Of a stretch of 64,000 nucleotides of DNA, positions 16,568 through 26,437 are shown one piece after another. Location of the stretch: the NCBI RefSeq assembly GCF_012863495.1, contig NZ_JAAVJL010000001.1:496001-560000 (forward strand). The letters run 5' to 3'. The first letter of the stretch is position 1. Every line of letters begins with the position of its first letter. A program made the translations under genes and the position numbers. The DNA comes from Pseudanabaena yagii GIHE-NHR1. GTDB taxonomy: Bacteria; Cyanobacteriota; Cyanobacteriia; Pseudanabaenales; Pseudanabaenaceae. The notes beneath the pieces are model-generated. The model was not told the DNA's origin. It searched no databases and saw nothing but the letters and a program-made list of their open reading frames with translations.

Positions 16568-17179
16568 TCAAGATTGACTATGATTTAAAAGTTTCGCCTG
16601 ACAATCCGCAAATAAATAATTTAAAATTCCGAGAATATCGGCTAATTGGGTTTCTGAATAGGCAAGACTTTCATAGCATTCTTGTTTGCTTAATTGATAA
16701 AATCGCCATATCGTAGCATTAGTGACAATGCCATATATAGGAAATGAATATTGCGGTTGATTTAATGTGAGACAGGCATACATTTCCATTAAGCATTGCG
16801 CTAATCCTTGTTCAAAATCATCTTTTTTAGCTTCGACAATACATAATAAAGGTGATTGGTATACCTTCCCCTGTCCAGCAATTAAATAATCAACTACACC
16901 TGTTAATTGTTCAGTTTGTAATTTCGCTTCTTTCCAGATTTTCAAGGTCGAATAACTATCAATTGCTTCGAGTAAAATAGCATCAATTAATAATGATTTA
17001 GCTGATTCAGATAAGGACAAATCAAAATGTGCTTTGAGTTTTTGTGTACTTGTCAAATAATATTCCGAAGCTTGTTTAGGCGTAAAGTTTATTTGCCATT
17101 CTTTTAATTCATTAATCCCGATAATTTGCAAAGCACTACGCAAATCAATTTGGGAAAAACGTTGTTTTTTGCTAGCCAT
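16568..17179 (-). CDS. PD-(D/E)XK nuclease-like protein
   Basis: This 203-aa protein has the pattern TGVVDYLIA - LLCIVEAKKDDFEQGLAQCLMEMYA (residues about 105-150). The aspartate, Glu-x-Lys and following helix match the PD-(D/E)XK fold of type I restriction HsdR N-termini and related small cyanobacterial proteins. No helicase or partner gene is next to it. It could be a solitary restriction-like nuclease or a house-keeping protein of that fold. Converges with ruvA. Confidence 0.6.
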   Translation of the reverse strand: MASKKQRFSQIDLRSALQIIGINELKEWQINFTPKQASEYYLTSTQKLKAHFDLSLSESAKSLLIDAILLEAIDSYSTLKIWKEAKLQTEQLTGVVDYLIAGQGKVYQSPLLCIVEAKKDDFEQGLAQCLMEMYACLTLNQPQYSFPIYGIVTNATIWRFYQLSKQECYESLAYSETQLADILGILNYLFADCQAKLLNHSQS

Positions 17180-17250
17180 AAGGTTACCTTGAATTTGTTA
17201 AATAATGTCAGTTCAGGTTAATCTTACAAAGAGAGATTCTAGACTTGTCC

Positions 17251-18492
17251 CTACAAATCTTGCATAAGAATTGATTCTACAAAAGCGATCGCCTCTGCTC
17301 TAGAGCTAATTTTGCCTTCTACCTGAGCAATTTTCACACTTTCGAGAAACTCTCCAATTTGTGGACTAGGCGGTATTCCTAAATCCTTACGAAGATCATC
17401 ACCTGTAATTAATGTAATCGGATAGGCAATCGCATCATTCGGATTGAGCCAACGCTCTAACCAAGGGCTAATCCGCTCTAACTCATAACCACTTGCGAGA
17501 GTTAAAGTAGCGATCGCTGGAAAAAACTCTAGAGTTGATTGAAAAAATTTATATTGCTCCTTAGGGGTAGCTTGATCTAGCAAGTTAATAAATTGAGGCA
17601 AATATCTCAAAATACCTACTAACCAGCGTTGCTCAGCACGACTTAAGCCCAGAGACTCAAGAGCAGTTGCACTATTGCTTAAAGCTGCCAATTTGACGAT
17701 CACAATGGCATAGCGATCGCCTGATAAATGTTTACTAAAAAATAATTCTAAATTAGGAAACTGGGCTAGCAAACTGGAGATTACTCTCTCGATCTCTGCA
17801 AATCTGGGCAAATTTAAATGCTGACTTGGTAGCCAATCCTCTAAAATGCGATCACTAATTGCTTCCATCATCCATTGGCTACCGTTGTTAATTGACAATA
17901 GATAACCTAATTCTGTGCGTACTCGTTCTGCTGCCACAGACTTTAATCTTGGCGCAAGTTTAATCAAAACCTGTCGCGTTAAATCTTCGATCGCAAAGCC
18001 CAATTGTGCTGATTGACGATACCCCCGCAAAATCCGTAAAGGATCTTCCGCCAAGTTCTCAGGAGCAACCATCCTAATTCTCTTCGCTTTTAAATCCCCA
18101 ATTCCATCAAAAGGATCTATAAAATCTTCTCCTGCCAACCGATCACCAATAGACCGATCACCAATTAATTGATGACATTCCATTGCGATCGCATTCATAC
18201 AGAAATCACGCCGCCCCAGATCTTCCTCCAAACTACTGCCCATCTGCTGAGCAAAATCCGCCGTACCATTCTTAAAAACAACCCTCGCAATTTTGCGCTC
18301 AGCATCTAGAACGACAAAGCCTGCTTTATATTTACGAGCAATCTCTTGGGCTGTCTCCACAGCATTCTCAGGTAATACAAAATCCAGATCAAGATATTTA
18401 CCTTGACGCTTTAATAGGCGATCGCGCACCCATCCCCCCACGAGATAAGTTGGTGTAGGCAAATCATTAAAATCAAAAGGAAACTGCTGCAA
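17251..18492 (-). CDS. cca: CCA tRNA nucleotidyltransferase / poly(A) polymerase family
   Basis: This 413-aa protein carries the class II nucleotidyltransferase signature YLVGGWVRDRLL near residue 17-28, with LDLDFVLP (catalytic aspartates) near 36, and RRDFCMNAIAM and DPFDGIGDLKAKRIRMV, all of the tRNA CCA-adding/poly(A) polymerase family. AEDPLRILRGYRQSAQL is the neck motif. In cyanobacteria the A- and CC-adding activities may be split between paralogues, so the exact product (CCA, CC or A) is open. The start is TTG at 18492; no better ATG exists upstream. Confidence 0.85.
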   Translation of the reverse strand: MQQFPFDFNDLPTPTYLVGGWVRDRLLKRQGKYLDLDFVLPENAVETAQEIARKYKAGFVVLDAERKIARVVFKNGTADFAQQMGSSLEEDLGRRDFCMNAIAMECHQLIGDRSIGDRLAGEDFIDPFDGIGDLKAKRIRMVAPENLAEDPLRILRGYRQSAQLGFAIEDLTRQVLIKLAPRLKSVAAERVRTELGYLLSINNGSQWMMEAISDRILEDWLPSQHLNLPRFAEIERVISSLLAQFPNLELFFSKHLSGDRYAIVIVKLAALSNSATALESLGLSRAEQRWLVGILRYLPQFINLLDQATPKEQYKFFQSTLEFFPAIATLTLASGYELERISPWLERWLNPNDAIAYPITLITGDDLRKDLGIPPSPQIGEFLESVKIAQVEGKISSRAEAIAFVESILMQDL

Positions 18493-18660
18493 AATCGATT
18501 TATATTCCGCTTTTTATAAGGTTTTGATGACTTAAGCTATGTTATCCGATCATTGCACTGACAATATAAGCGATCGTACTTCGTTTGAATTTCTTAAGTC
18601 ACAGATCTGACCCTAAAACAAATCGAAAAACTATAGAAACATTCTCTGATAAGGATTATA

Positions 18661-18744
18661 AGATTTAATAAGGAAACGATTTTCTGTGACGCGGCTTCGC
18701 CGTGCCACAGAAAATCGTTTCCTTATTTTCCTGCATGCCCCTAG
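18661..18744. repeat. family B palindromic repeat, copy 2
   Basis: AGATTTAATAAGGAAACGAT, the core TTTTCTGTGACGCGGC / GCCGTGCCACAGAAAA and ATCGTTTCCTTATTTTCC are followed by GCATGCCCCTAG. This is the same outline as the copy at 28868-28996, but the outermost arms are degraded. The surrounding 328-base gap (18493-18820) holds nothing else I can support. Confidence 0.7.
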
Positions 18745-18820
18745 TCCAAAGTTAAAAAGCACCCTAAATCTAAAAAGTGCGCGTGCAATAACTAAGGTTT
18801 TATTTAACTCAAAATTTCCT

Positions 18821-19519
18821 TCACTCTGAGACTTGGTTAGAGGTTTCTGAAGATTCCTCAGAGTCTGTCAAATTGAACGATAGCTCTAATTGATCGCTTG
18901 CTTGTTCTTCTAATTGTTCAGGCTCATTAATAATAGAACTTTCTACTAAATCACTAGCATTACTTGTAACTTGCTCCTTAGGTATATCAGCAATAGGAGC
19001 ATCTATTTCTAAATTTTGTTTTTGTGATTTATTTGCCGCGTTCCTTAATTTGTTCGCTACTTCAGTAGTCCGCTCAGCAAGTTCTGTAGTGTTTTCTAAA
19101 CTCGAATTTTCTGGAGCTAATTTGGTATTTTCTTTTGCTGCGATCGCATCAAGTGCCTCGTCGGCAAATTGATCCATCTCTAAAGCTAATGGGTCAGTTT
19201 GCTCAGAATTTGTTTCTTGGCTAGTCTCATCAAAAAGCGCGACCAGATCTGGTAGCTCTTCGCGCACCATCCTAATGGGCAAATTGGCAATTAATGCGGT
19301 CATCCGCTTATCGGACTCTAGGCGAATATCTAAAGAACCCTCATCAAGCTCAACATATTTAGAGACAACGCGCATAATTTCGTGGCGCATATTATCAAAC
19401 ACCTGTGGCTCGATCGCTGCCCGATCATGGGCGAGGATAAACTTCAAACGCTGTTTGACTTGCGTTCCGCTAGTAACATTTTGGCGTTGAAAAAGGCGAT
19501 CGAGCAGTGTTGAAATCAT
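18821..19519 (-). CDS. minE: cell division topological factor MinE with long acidic C-terminal extension
   Basis: MinE stimulates MinD ATPase and sets the division site. Residues 1-~95 are MinE (ISTLLDRLFQRQ membrane/MinD-binding start, then VKQRLKFILAHDRAAIEPQ and EIMRVVSKYVELD). The remaining ~135 residues are Glu/Ser/Asn-rich and probably disordered (AENTTELAERTTEVANKL..., QLEEQASDQLELSFN). MinE is usually about 80-100 aa, so this is an unusually long form. It starts 8 bases after the minD stop (minus strand), as last gene of minC-minD-minE. Confidence 0.9.
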   Translation of the reverse strand: MISTLLDRLFQRQNVTSGTQVKQRLKFILAHDRAAIEPQVFDNMRHEIMRVVSKYVELDEGSLDIRLESDKRMTALIANLPIRMVREELPDLVALFDETSQETNSEQTDPLALEMDQFADEALDAIAAKENTKLAPENSSLENTTELAERTTEVANKLRNAANKSQKQNLEIDAPIADIPKEQVTSNASDLVESSIINEPEQLEEQASDQLELSFNLTDSEESSETSNQVSE

Positions 19520-19527
19520 CTCAAACC

Positions 19528-20331
19528 TCAGGAGTTCCCACTAATCCAGCTTGACAGACGGGCAAAGATTCCTTTAGGCGGGACTTCGAGTTGCAAAAAC
19601 TCAACCTCTTTACCTTCCAGTCGTTTTGCCACATTCATATATGCAGTGCCTGCGAGTGAAGCTTTATCTGACAACACCAATGGTTCCCCTTTATTGGTGG
19701 AAACGATCACCTGTTCGTCATCGGGTATTACGCCAATTAATTTAACTGACAAAATATCCAGCACATCTTCGACACTCATCATGTCGTTATTTTTTACCAT
19801 AGCTGGGCGAATACGGTTCAAAATTAACTTAATATCCGTAATTCGATTAGCTTCTAAAAGCCCAACGACGCGATCGGCATCACGTACCGCCGAGATTTCG
19901 GGAGTTGTGACAATAATTGCTTCTTTTGCACCAGCGATCGCATTTTGAAATCCTGACTCAATCCCTGCGGGGCAATCGATCAAGACATAATCAAAATAGC
20001 GGCTTAAAACTTCCACCAAAGCCTTCATATGCGCGGCAGTAATCGCCGTTTTATTACGAGTTTGCGGTGCTGCTAATAAAGATAGATTCGGTTGGCGTTT
20101 ATCTTTGACTAGGGCTTGGTCGAGTTTACACTCACGCGCAATCACCTCTAGGGCTGTATACACGATGCGATTTTCTAATCCCAATAACAGATCGAGATTT
20201 CGCAAGCCAAAGTCAGCATCCACTAAAACCACTTTGCGTCCGAGCTTAGCGATCGCCATGCCGAGATTTGCGGAAGATGTGGTCTTGCCGACACCACCTT
20301 TACCAGAGGTAACAACGATAATGCGACTCAT
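19528..20331 (-). CDS. minD: septum site-determining ATPase MinD
   Basis: This 267-aa member of the ParA/MinD ATPases has the deviant Walker A SGKGGVGKTTSSANLG at residues 9-24, the switch motif VDADFGLRNLDLLLG, and DYVLIDCPAGI (Walker B). Its C-terminal amphipathic helix (GIFARLSSWISG) anchors the ATP form to the membrane. It sits between minC and minE in the same orientation, with minE close downstream. Confidence 0.95.
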   Translation of the reverse strand: MSRIIVVTSGKGGVGKTTSSANLGMAIAKLGRKVVLVDADFGLRNLDLLLGLENRIVYTALEVIARECKLDQALVKDKRQPNLSLLAAPQTRNKTAITAAHMKALVEVLSRYFDYVLIDCPAGIESGFQNAIAGAKEAIIVTTPEISAVRDADRVVGLLEANRITDIKLILNRIRPAMVKNNDMMSVEDVLDILSVKLIGVIPDDEQVIVSTNKGEPLVLSDKASLAGTAYMNVAKRLEGKEVEFLQLEVPPKGIFARLSSWISGNS

Positions 20332-20391
20332 GTTTACAGGTTACTATAGGTTACTATTTGACGATTAATAGCGCTTTGCGCGACTAAATAC

Positions 20392-21438
20392 TTATTTCTT
20401 AGAATAATCAACAGCTTGGACAATTTGGATCGCAGGTACACCTTGCGTACTTACAAAGGCAACTTCTGGACAAAAATAAGTACTCGGACTCTCAACACGG
20501 GCGATCAAACTGGCAATTCTAATTTGGGTAGCATCGAGGTGCAAAGCCATAACCACCGCTTGGGCATTGCCTTTAACACCTGCATGAGCCATGCCCTTCA
20601 GCTTGCCCCATACAATAATGTCACCTTCAGAGATTAGCTCTGCACCAGCATTGACATCACCGAAGATAATAATACTGCCAGAATGCCGAATTTCTGTACC
20701 AGATCTTACGGTCGCCTTAATATATAGGGGATCATCTAGAGGCGCATCAGGAATCGGATTGAAACCTAATATTTCACGAAAGATGGTTCCCTGCTCTACA
20801 CAGAAGCCCATGCTCGCAGCATTAATTGCCGTCTGGCGGCGATTTGTCACCACACAATGTAACAGCAATTGATGATTTTGTAATGACTCGGATAATTCTT
20901 GGAGTTGGCGCGTATCTAATAAGCGATCGCCTGCTTGCAAATATACCTGTGTGCGGGGCTTCCAGTCATGTCCACTTGCCGCCATTCTTTGTTCTAGCTG
21001 GGCGAGTAGCTCTTGCCAAGTTAGACTTAATAATGGAGTTGCCGAGGCATTAACATTGCCATCGTTACCAGCATTCGCAACTGCTTGATCCGCACTGGTA
21101 GATACTTTGTCAAGCGTGATACTTGTCTTGTTTTCTGTCGGCAATAGCAGATTTAGCTTGCCATCTAAGGTTTTAAATCTGACTTGAAAAACCTCAGGAT
21201 CGCTACTCGGTTCAGATTGCGGTTGCTTAGATGGTTTGATCGGAATCGGCTTAAGCTCCCCACCCTCGACATCCGCAAGAGTTAAAGGTGCAGGAATGTT
21301 GCCCACAGGTTCCTGATTGTCAGGGATAACAATCACTTCAGGCATCTCCGCAGATGACAAATCCCCTGCACCTGACTGGAGTTTGCTAGGCGACAGAGGA
21401 TTAGTTCTCACGGCTATATTACGCTCGTTTACATTCAT
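20392..21438 (-). CDS. minC: septum site-determining protein MinC
   Basis: This 348-aa FtsZ-assembly inhibitor has its C-terminal MinC_C beta-helix at about residues 225-330 (VRSGTEIRHSGSIIIFGDVNAGAELISEGDIIVWG). The central part (from about 95) holds the MinC_N-type domain, and the first ~95 residues are a Pro-rich extension not seen in enterobacterial MinC. It is the first gene of the min operon, ending 60 bases before minD. Confidence 0.92.
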   Translation of the reverse strand: MNVNERNIAVRTNPLSPSKLQSGAGDLSSAEMPEVIVIPDNQEPVGNIPAPLTLADVEGGELKPIPIKPSKQPQSEPSSDPEVFQVRFKTLDGKLNLLLPTENKTSITLDKVSTSADQAVANAGNDGNVNASATPLLSLTWQELLAQLEQRMAASGHDWKPRTQVYLQAGDRLLDTRQLQELSESLQNHQLLLHCVVTNRRQTAINAASMGFCVEQGTIFREILGFNPIPDAPLDDPLYIKATVRSGTEIRHSGSIIIFGDVNAGAELISEGDIIVWGKLKGMAHAGVKGNAQAVVMALHLDATQIRIASLIARVESPSTYFCPEVAFVSTQGVPAIQIVQAVDYSKK

Positions 21439-21475
21439 GAAGCTTTGGTCAAGCTGAAAAATCTAAATATCACGA

Positions 21476-21500
21476 AACAAGGGGCTTAAGCCCCTTGTTT
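21476..21500 (-). terminator. terminator between clpC and minC
   Basis: AACAAGGGGCTTAAGCCCCTTGTT is the same palindrome as that after obgE. It ends clpC transcription and separates it from the min operon. Confidence 0.7.
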
Positions 21501-21503
21501 ATT

Positions 21504-23993
21504 CTAGGCTGAAGGCAGTAACTGAAGGTTGTTATCAGAACCACTTAAAGCTTCTTGTTCAATGACTTTGACCTTGCCATCGTCATCGACATCTACCTGT
21601 ACCGATGCGCCTTCACGGACTTTGCCCGTCAAGATCTCTTCAGCAAGAGAATCTTCGAGCAAGCGCATGATCGCTCGACGTAATGGACGTGCACCGTAGC
21701 TAGGGTTATAGCCTTCTTGGACTAACAGATCCTTAAAGCGCTCAGTCACGGTCAGAACAATGTTCTTATCGAGCATCCGCTTGAAGAATTCGTTGAGCAT
21801 GAGATCGGCGATCTCCTTGACTTCGGGCTTGGTCAATTGACGGAAGACGATGATTTCATCAAGACGGTTGAGGAATTCTGGACGGAAGTACTGCTTCAGT
21901 TCTTCGTTAACTAGAGAGCGAATGCGGGTATAGAGCGCATCCTCTTGACTAGCAGCGAAGTCAAAGCCGAGTCCACCACCACCCTTTTCAATGACCTTAG
22001 AACCAACGTTGGAGGTCATAATCAGCAGAGTATTCTTGAAGTCAACGGTACGCCCCTTCGAGTCAGTCAAGCGACCATCTTCAAGGACTTGTAAGAGCAA
22101 GTTGAAGACATCGGGGTGAGCTTTTTCGATTTCGTCGAATAGTACCACCGTGTAAGGACGGCGACGGACGGCTTCGGTAAGCTGACCACCTTCGTTGTAG
22201 CCGACATATCCTGGAGGTGAACCGATCAGCTTAGATACGGTGTGACGCTCCATGTATTCAGACATGTCAAGGCGAATCATCGCATCTTCGGAACCGAAGA
22301 AGTAGGACGCAAGTGCCTTGGTTAGCTCAGTCTTACCAACGCCTGTAGGTCCAGAGAAGATAAAGCTTGCGATCGGACGGTTAGGACTCTTCAGACCGAC
22401 ACGGGCACGACGGATCGCACGGGAAATCGCTTTAACGGCTTCATCCTGACCGATTACGCGGCTATGCAGAGTTTCTTCCATCTGCATGAGCTTAACGGAC
22501 TCGGATTCGGTGATCTTGAGGACAGGTACGCCAGTCCAAGAACTGACGATATAGGCGATGTCCTCTTCGGTAACGCGAATTTCGGGAGCATCCTCGGTGG
22601 GGGCTTCGGCTTTTTTAGTTTGGCTAAGGGCGCGAATTTGTTGCTTGAGGTCGATTTCCTTGTCGCGCAATTCCGCAGCCTTGTCAAAGTCTTGCTTGCG
22701 AACGGCATCATCCTTATCTTTGAGGGTTTGACGCAATTCTTTGTCAAGTTCTTTGGCGGCAGGGGGCAACTGCGAGTTAATCAAGCGTACGCGAGAACCA
22801 GCTTCGTCGATCAGGTCGATCGCTTTGTCTGGCAAGAAGCGATCGCTAATGTAGCGATCGGACAATCTTGCGGCGGCAACAAGGGCTTCGTCATCGATCT
22901 TCAGCTTGTGGTGTTCTTCGTAGCGCTGACGCAAACCGATCAAGATTTCGATGGTTTCTTCAACGCTAGGTTCACCGACCATGACGGGTTGGAAGCGACG
23001 CTCAAGGGCTGCATCTCGCTCAATATGCTTACGATATTCATCGAGAGTAGTTGCGCCGATGCATTGCAATTCGCCACGAGCAAGGGCTGGTTTCAAGATA
23101 TTCGCGGCATCGATCGCGCCTTCGGCAGCACCAGCACCGATCAAGGTATGGACTTCATCAATTACCAAGATCACGTTACCAGCCGTACGGATTTCTTCCA
23201 TGATTTTCTTGAGGCGTTCCTCAAATTCACCACGGTACTTTGTACCCGCTACGAGCAAGCCGATATCGAGGGTGACAACCCGCTTTTCTTGTAAAATGTC
23301 GGGGATGTCACTGTTAGAGATGCGCTGAGCTAAACCTTCAGCGATCGCGGTTTTACCTACGCCAGGTTCACCGATCAAAACAGGGTTGTTTTTGGTACGG
23401 CGACCGAGGATCTGGATTACTCGTTCAATTTCTTTTTCACGACCCACAACAGGATCAAGTTTGCCATCTTGGGCTAGCTGAGTCAGATTTGAGCCAAATT
23501 CGTCAAGGGTAGGTGTTTTGGTGCGTCCCGATGAACCGCCACCTGCGGATACTTCGGCAGTCTCACCGAGCATTCTGATTACTTGTGTGCGAACCTTGGA
23601 GAGATCCACGCCGAGATTTTCTAAAACTCTAGCGGCAACGCCTTCGCCTTCGCGAATTAGTCCTAGCAATAGATGCTCAGTCCCGATATAGTTATGTCCC
23701 AACTGGCGAGCTTCTTCTAACGACAACTCTAGGACTCTTTTGGCGCGAGGCGTGAAAGGTATTTCAACTGCGACAAAACCAGAGCCGCGTCCGATGATTT
23801 TCTCAACCTCGATGCGGGCATCTTTGAGGTTTACACCCATGGACTTAAGTACTTTGGCGGCAACGCCAGTTCCTTCTCCGATTAGACCCAATAGGATTTG
23901 CTCTGTGCCGACAAAGTTATGACCGAGGCGGCGAGCTTCCTCTTGAGCCAGCATGATGACTTTAATTGCTTTTTCTGTAAAGCGTTCAAACAT
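21504..23993 (-). CDS. clpC: ATP-dependent Clp protease ATP-binding subunit ClpC
   Basis: This 829-aa Hsp100 unfoldase partners ClpP/R. It has two Clp_N repeats (residues about 1-140), a first AAA+ domain with [15 protein letters not shown] (about 205), a UVR motif region ([21 protein letters not shown], about 425-445), a second AAA+ domain with [15 protein letters not shown] (about 548) and a C-terminal domain with [15 protein letters not shown]. Length and order match cyanobacterial and chloroplast ClpC. A 276-aa open frame on the opposite strand is a shadow of it. Confidence 0.97.
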   Translation of the reverse strand: MFERFTEKAIKVIMLAQEEARRLGHNFVGTEQILLGLIGEGTGVAAKVLKSMGVNLKDARIEVEKIIGRGSGFVAVEIPFTPRAKRVLELSLEEARQLGHNYIGTEHLLLGLIREGEGVAARVLENLGVDLSKVRTQVIRMLGETAEVSAGGGSSGRTKTPTLDEFGSNLTQLAQDGKLDPVVGREKEIERVIQILGRRTKNNPVLIGEPGVGKTAIAEGLAQRISNSDIPDILQEKRVVTLDIGLLVAGTKYRGEFEERLKKIMEEIRTAGNVILVIDEVHTLIGAGAAEGAIDAANILKPALARGELQCIGATTLDEYRKHIERDAALERRFQPVMVGEPSVEETIEILIGLRQRYEEHHKLKIDDEALVAAARLSDRYISDRFLPDKAIDLIDEAGSRVRLINSQLPPAAKELDKELRQTLKDKDDAVRKQDFDKAAELRDKEIDLKQQIRALSQTKKAEAPTEDAPEIRVTEEDIAYIVSSWTGVPVLKITESESVKLMQMEETLHSRVIGQDEAVKAISRAIRRARVGLKSPNRPIASFIFSGPTGVGKTELTKALASYFFGSEDAMIRLDMSEYMERHTVSKLIGSPPGYVGYNEGGQLTEAVRRRPYTVVLFDEIEKAHPDVFNLLLQVLEDGRLTDSKGRTVDFKNTLLIMTSNVGSKVIEKGGGGLGFDFAASQEDALYTRIRSLVNEELKQYFRPEFLNRLDEIIVFRQLTKPEVKEIADLMLNEFFKRMLDKNIVLTVTERFKDLLVQEGYNPSYGARPLRRAIMRLLEDSLAEEILTGKVREGASVQVDVDDDGKVKVIEQEALSGSDNNLQLLPSA

Positions 23994-24233
23994 GGCGTTT
24001 CCCCATACTTTGCTGCGTTCTGGTTAAAGTTAATACTAGCACAGCATTAGCAGCATTCTGTGTGTACGGCTTTCACTCCTTTTTACCCAAATTGTTAAGA
24101 TCTCTCTTAGGGATTATGTTGGTTTTTTATAGGGCGTTTTAACTCAATATTTTTAGCTTTTTGTTGCCTGTGCAACCGATTAAAGAGCCTCTTTGATGTA
24201 GCAAAATGTTTTTAGCAATACTTTGAGTAAATC

Positions 24234-24602
24234 TTACAACTGGATTATTTGATTAAGGCGATCGCATACTTGATCAAACAAATCATTATTCAACTTTCCT
24301 AAAGGATGGGGTTTTGCACCACGTAATCGCCAATCAAAAGATTTGGGCTGATGACAGAGAACATAACTAGTTTTACTGGCTTTACGTCCTGAAACTTTTC
24401 CTACGGAGATTGCAAAAGGATTGTCGGCATTGTATGCGGCTGTTGTCATCGGTAAGCCAATTACGATCGCTGTTTTATCATTAAAAATGCTTGGTGATAG
24501 CACTAGGAAAGGATGAACGTCTTTCATTTCTTGTCCAACCTGTGGATTGCAGTCGATCCAGATAATGTCTTGGCGATCAGGTATCCATAGTTTTTTTACC
24601 AT
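24234..24602 (-). CDS. mazF: MazF/PemK-family endoribonuclease toxin
   Basis: This 122-aa toxin-fold protein has RQDIIWIDCNPQVGQEMKDVHPFLVLSP at residues about 9-36 and TAIVIGLPMTT (about 44-54). It ends with VLCHQPKSFDWRLRGA...GKLNNDLFDQVCDRLNQII, the usual MazF closing pattern. It overlaps the upstream antitoxin gene by 7 bp, so it is co-translated. It presumably cleaves mRNA when free of antitoxin; the cleavage site is unknown. Confidence 0.9.
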   Translation of the reverse strand: MVKKLWIPDRQDIIWIDCNPQVGQEMKDVHPFLVLSPSIFNDKTAIVIGLPMTTAAYNADNPFAISVGKVSGRKASKTSYVLCHQPKSFDWRLRGAKPHPLGKLNNDLFDQVCDRLNQIIQL

Positions 24603-24847
24603 CGCTCTGCGCCAAGTCTTTGCGATGTTGCCATCACTTCGCCACCATGTCGGACTGGATCAAATTTAGCTAGCCGTTCTTCAAGAGTTAACGGCTCATC
24701 TACAGGTGTGATAACGACTTGATTATCAATAACAGACAGTTTTACTCGTTGGTTGACGTGGAGATGGGCAGCACGAGCGATCGCTGCGGGTAGCCGAACA
24801 CCTAAGTTATTGCCCCATGTTTTGATATCGAGTATTACTTCAGCCAT
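24596..24847 (-). CDS. mazE: MazE-like AbrB-fold antitoxin
   Basis: This 83-aa protein has an N-terminal swapped-hairpin DNA-binding domain IKTWGNNLGVRLPAAIARAAHLHVNQRVKLSV. A toxin-binding tail (TLEERLAKFDPVRHGGEVMAT...) follows. First gene of the mazEF pair; probably autoregulates its own promoter. Confidence 0.9.
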   Translation of the reverse strand: MAEVILDIKTWGNNLGVRLPAAIARAAHLHVNQRVKLSVIDNQVVITPVDEPLTLEERLAKFDPVRHGGEVMATSQRLGAERW

Positions 24848-24955
24848 AGTAGTATTTCAAAAGAGAAATGTTTAAACACTAGTATAAACGTTATGCCTTT
24901 TTGATAGAAATTTCAAGGATCTAGAAACATAAAAATTAGTATTTTGCAGAAGCAG

Positions 24956-25087
24956 ATACTCTTTACATCATTCTTTTCTCAAAAAACGCCTGCGAAAACG
25001 CGAGATTTAGATGAGAATACCTTATTGGATTTAGATGAGGATGGTCAACTTTGCAGTATGACGATTGAACACGCTAAAGAAAAGTAG
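24956..25087 (+). pseudogene. remnant of a DUF2283-type gene
   Basis: A forward frame without a good start ends RDLDENTLLDLDEDGQLCSM followed by TIEHAKEK and a TAG at 25085-25087. The DxDENTLLDLDEDGQL pattern resembles the C-terminal half of DUF2283 proteins, with the N-terminal half missing. It lies in the 24848-25166 gap between mazE and the next gene. The assignment is tentative. Confidence 0.4.
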
Positions 25088-25166
25088 GAGTTTTAGAGAT
25101 AAATTATCAATAAATTACTACATGTACTCTGTGCAGCTTCGTTTATAAAATTTGGAGAAATTTGTT

Positions 25167-25976
25167 GTGAGATGGCTTATTGCAATAGAGGGAGTTTCTG
25201 AAAACCAATATTTAGAAGACTTACTCAAGAAACTTGATATTTCAATACATATTGAAGCTGATGAAACTTACATAACTAGTAATCAATGGGACTCGTTAGA
25301 ATCTTGGCAAGCTTGGCAGAAAGCTGCGTTCCTCCAGAACCTTATACCCGAAATAAATAATAGCCTAAGCTTTACTTTGAAATCCATTTGTGAATACAAA
25401 GAAAATCGCTTATGTCTTCCTGTTGTATTTGGTCATATTGTTGCACAAGCACAGCCCGCGAGAGCTTATGGAAGTATTACTGTCACTGAACAGATTCCTA
25501 CTTCAGAAGAAGAGATCTCAATATTAAAACTAGAACAAGAAAAATTAGAAGATGCATATCAAGATAAGTTAGTTCAAGATTCATCTCGTATATTACTTAT
25601 TCTCCAAGATGAACGTGCAAGAAAAATTCACCAATTCTTACATCAAGAATTAAACGCTTATCATATGTATAACATTATTCAACTAATTGAAGAAGAGCTT
25701 GAGATAAGTGAGGGACTCCATGGTAGAGGAAGATCTCTTTTGACCAAGATCTTGAGTATTAATAAGACAAAATTAACAAGATTTTATGAGTCAGTTAATC
25801 ATCCATATGTCTTTGGGAATGATGCTAGACACATAGCAAAAAAAGATAAGCCTCCTGAAAATGAACCTATGTATTTAGATGAGGCTAGGCTTTTTACATT
25901 ACAAGTTGCTAACTCATGGTTTGAGAAAAAATGTAGTGAGAATTATCAATCATTTATAAGACATTCAGAACCTTAG
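25167..25976 (+). CDS. accessory protein of unknown function
   Basis: A protein of about 269 aa if started at GTG 25167, which has GGAGAAA nine bases before it; a TTG at 25152 lies upstream in frame. It is all-helical in the middle, with a coiled-coil-like EEEISILKLEQEKLEDAYQDKLV (about 120-145). It ends FTLQVANSWFEKKCSENYQS, and contains CEYKENRLCLPVVFG. I recognise no family. It lies in an accessory patch with mazEF and the gene remnants at 26.2-26.5 kb, and is AT-rich. Confidence 0.5.
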   Translation: MRWLIAIEGVSENQYLEDLLKKLDISIHIEADETYITSNQWDSLESWQAWQKAAFLQNLIPEINNSLSFTLKSICEYKENRLCLPVVFGHIVAQAQPARAYGSITVTEQIPTSEEEISILKLEQEKLEDAYQDKLVQDSSRILLILQDERARKIHQFLHQELNAYHMYNIIQLIEEELEISEGLHGRGRSLLTKILSINKTKLTRFYESVNHPYVFGNDARHIAKKDKPPENEPMYLDEARLFTLQVANSWFEKKCSENYQSFIRHSEP

Positions 25977-26058
25977 ATTACAGAGTTTTAAAACATTTGT
26001 GTTTATATGAATAACTTAAATGTTGATGAGGTGATCGTCTTGCTTTAAATTTTCCATA

Positions 26059-26176
26059 AATAAGCGATCTATATTTAGTGATTTGAATGATATGGCGAGC
26101 ACCTTATTTTGATTTTTAGTGAATAGGCGATCGCTGTTTTGTAATGTCCAATGGTGGGTCGATCGCATTTGATCAA
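26059..26176. repeat. HIP1-spaced repeat, copy 1
   Basis: It contains the block TTATTTTGATTTTTAGTGAATAGGCGATCGC, then GTTTTG, and ends with a degenerate HIP1 (CGATCGCATT). The same block recurs at 26548-26640 and 27264-27312. Confidence 0.6.
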
Positions 26177-26218
26177 GTAAGCTAGAAACACAAGATCTCA
26201 GATTATGGAGCGACTGAC

Positions 26219-26434
26219 ATGACATTAGCCGAAGTAATTCCAGCAGCACGGCGACTCAGTGCGATCGAAAAGCTCAAACTAATTCGTGTTCTGGTAGAAG
26301 ACTTAGACATAGCTGAAGATATTGCACCAATAGAACCATTTAAAACCTATGACCTGCTGACTCCTTACGATATGTTTGGTGCTGGTGCAATTTTAATGGA
26401 AACACTCAAACAGGCAGACACAAATCATCAATAA
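26219..26434 (+). CDS. small antitoxin-like protein
   Basis: This 71-aa acidic protein begins MTLAEVIPAARRLSAIEKLKLIRVLVEDLD, a short helical layout seen in small cyanobacterial proteins that precede a partner gene. The end carries YDLLTPYDMFGAGAILMETL. It is followed directly by the remnant at 26438-26521, so its partner appears to have been lost. Function inferred only from size and context. Confidence 0.5.
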   Translation: MTLAEVIPAARRLSAIEKLKLIRVLVEDLDIAEDIAPIEPFKTYDLLTPYDMFGAGAILMETLKQADTNHQ

Positions 26435-26437
26435 TCT

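Noticed and set aside
22464-23294. 276-aa open frame on the + strand opposite clpC
   Set aside because: It lies fully inside the strongly conserved clpC gene, its peptide is low-complexity and unlike any known protein, and long antisense frames are common opposite conserved coding sequence.
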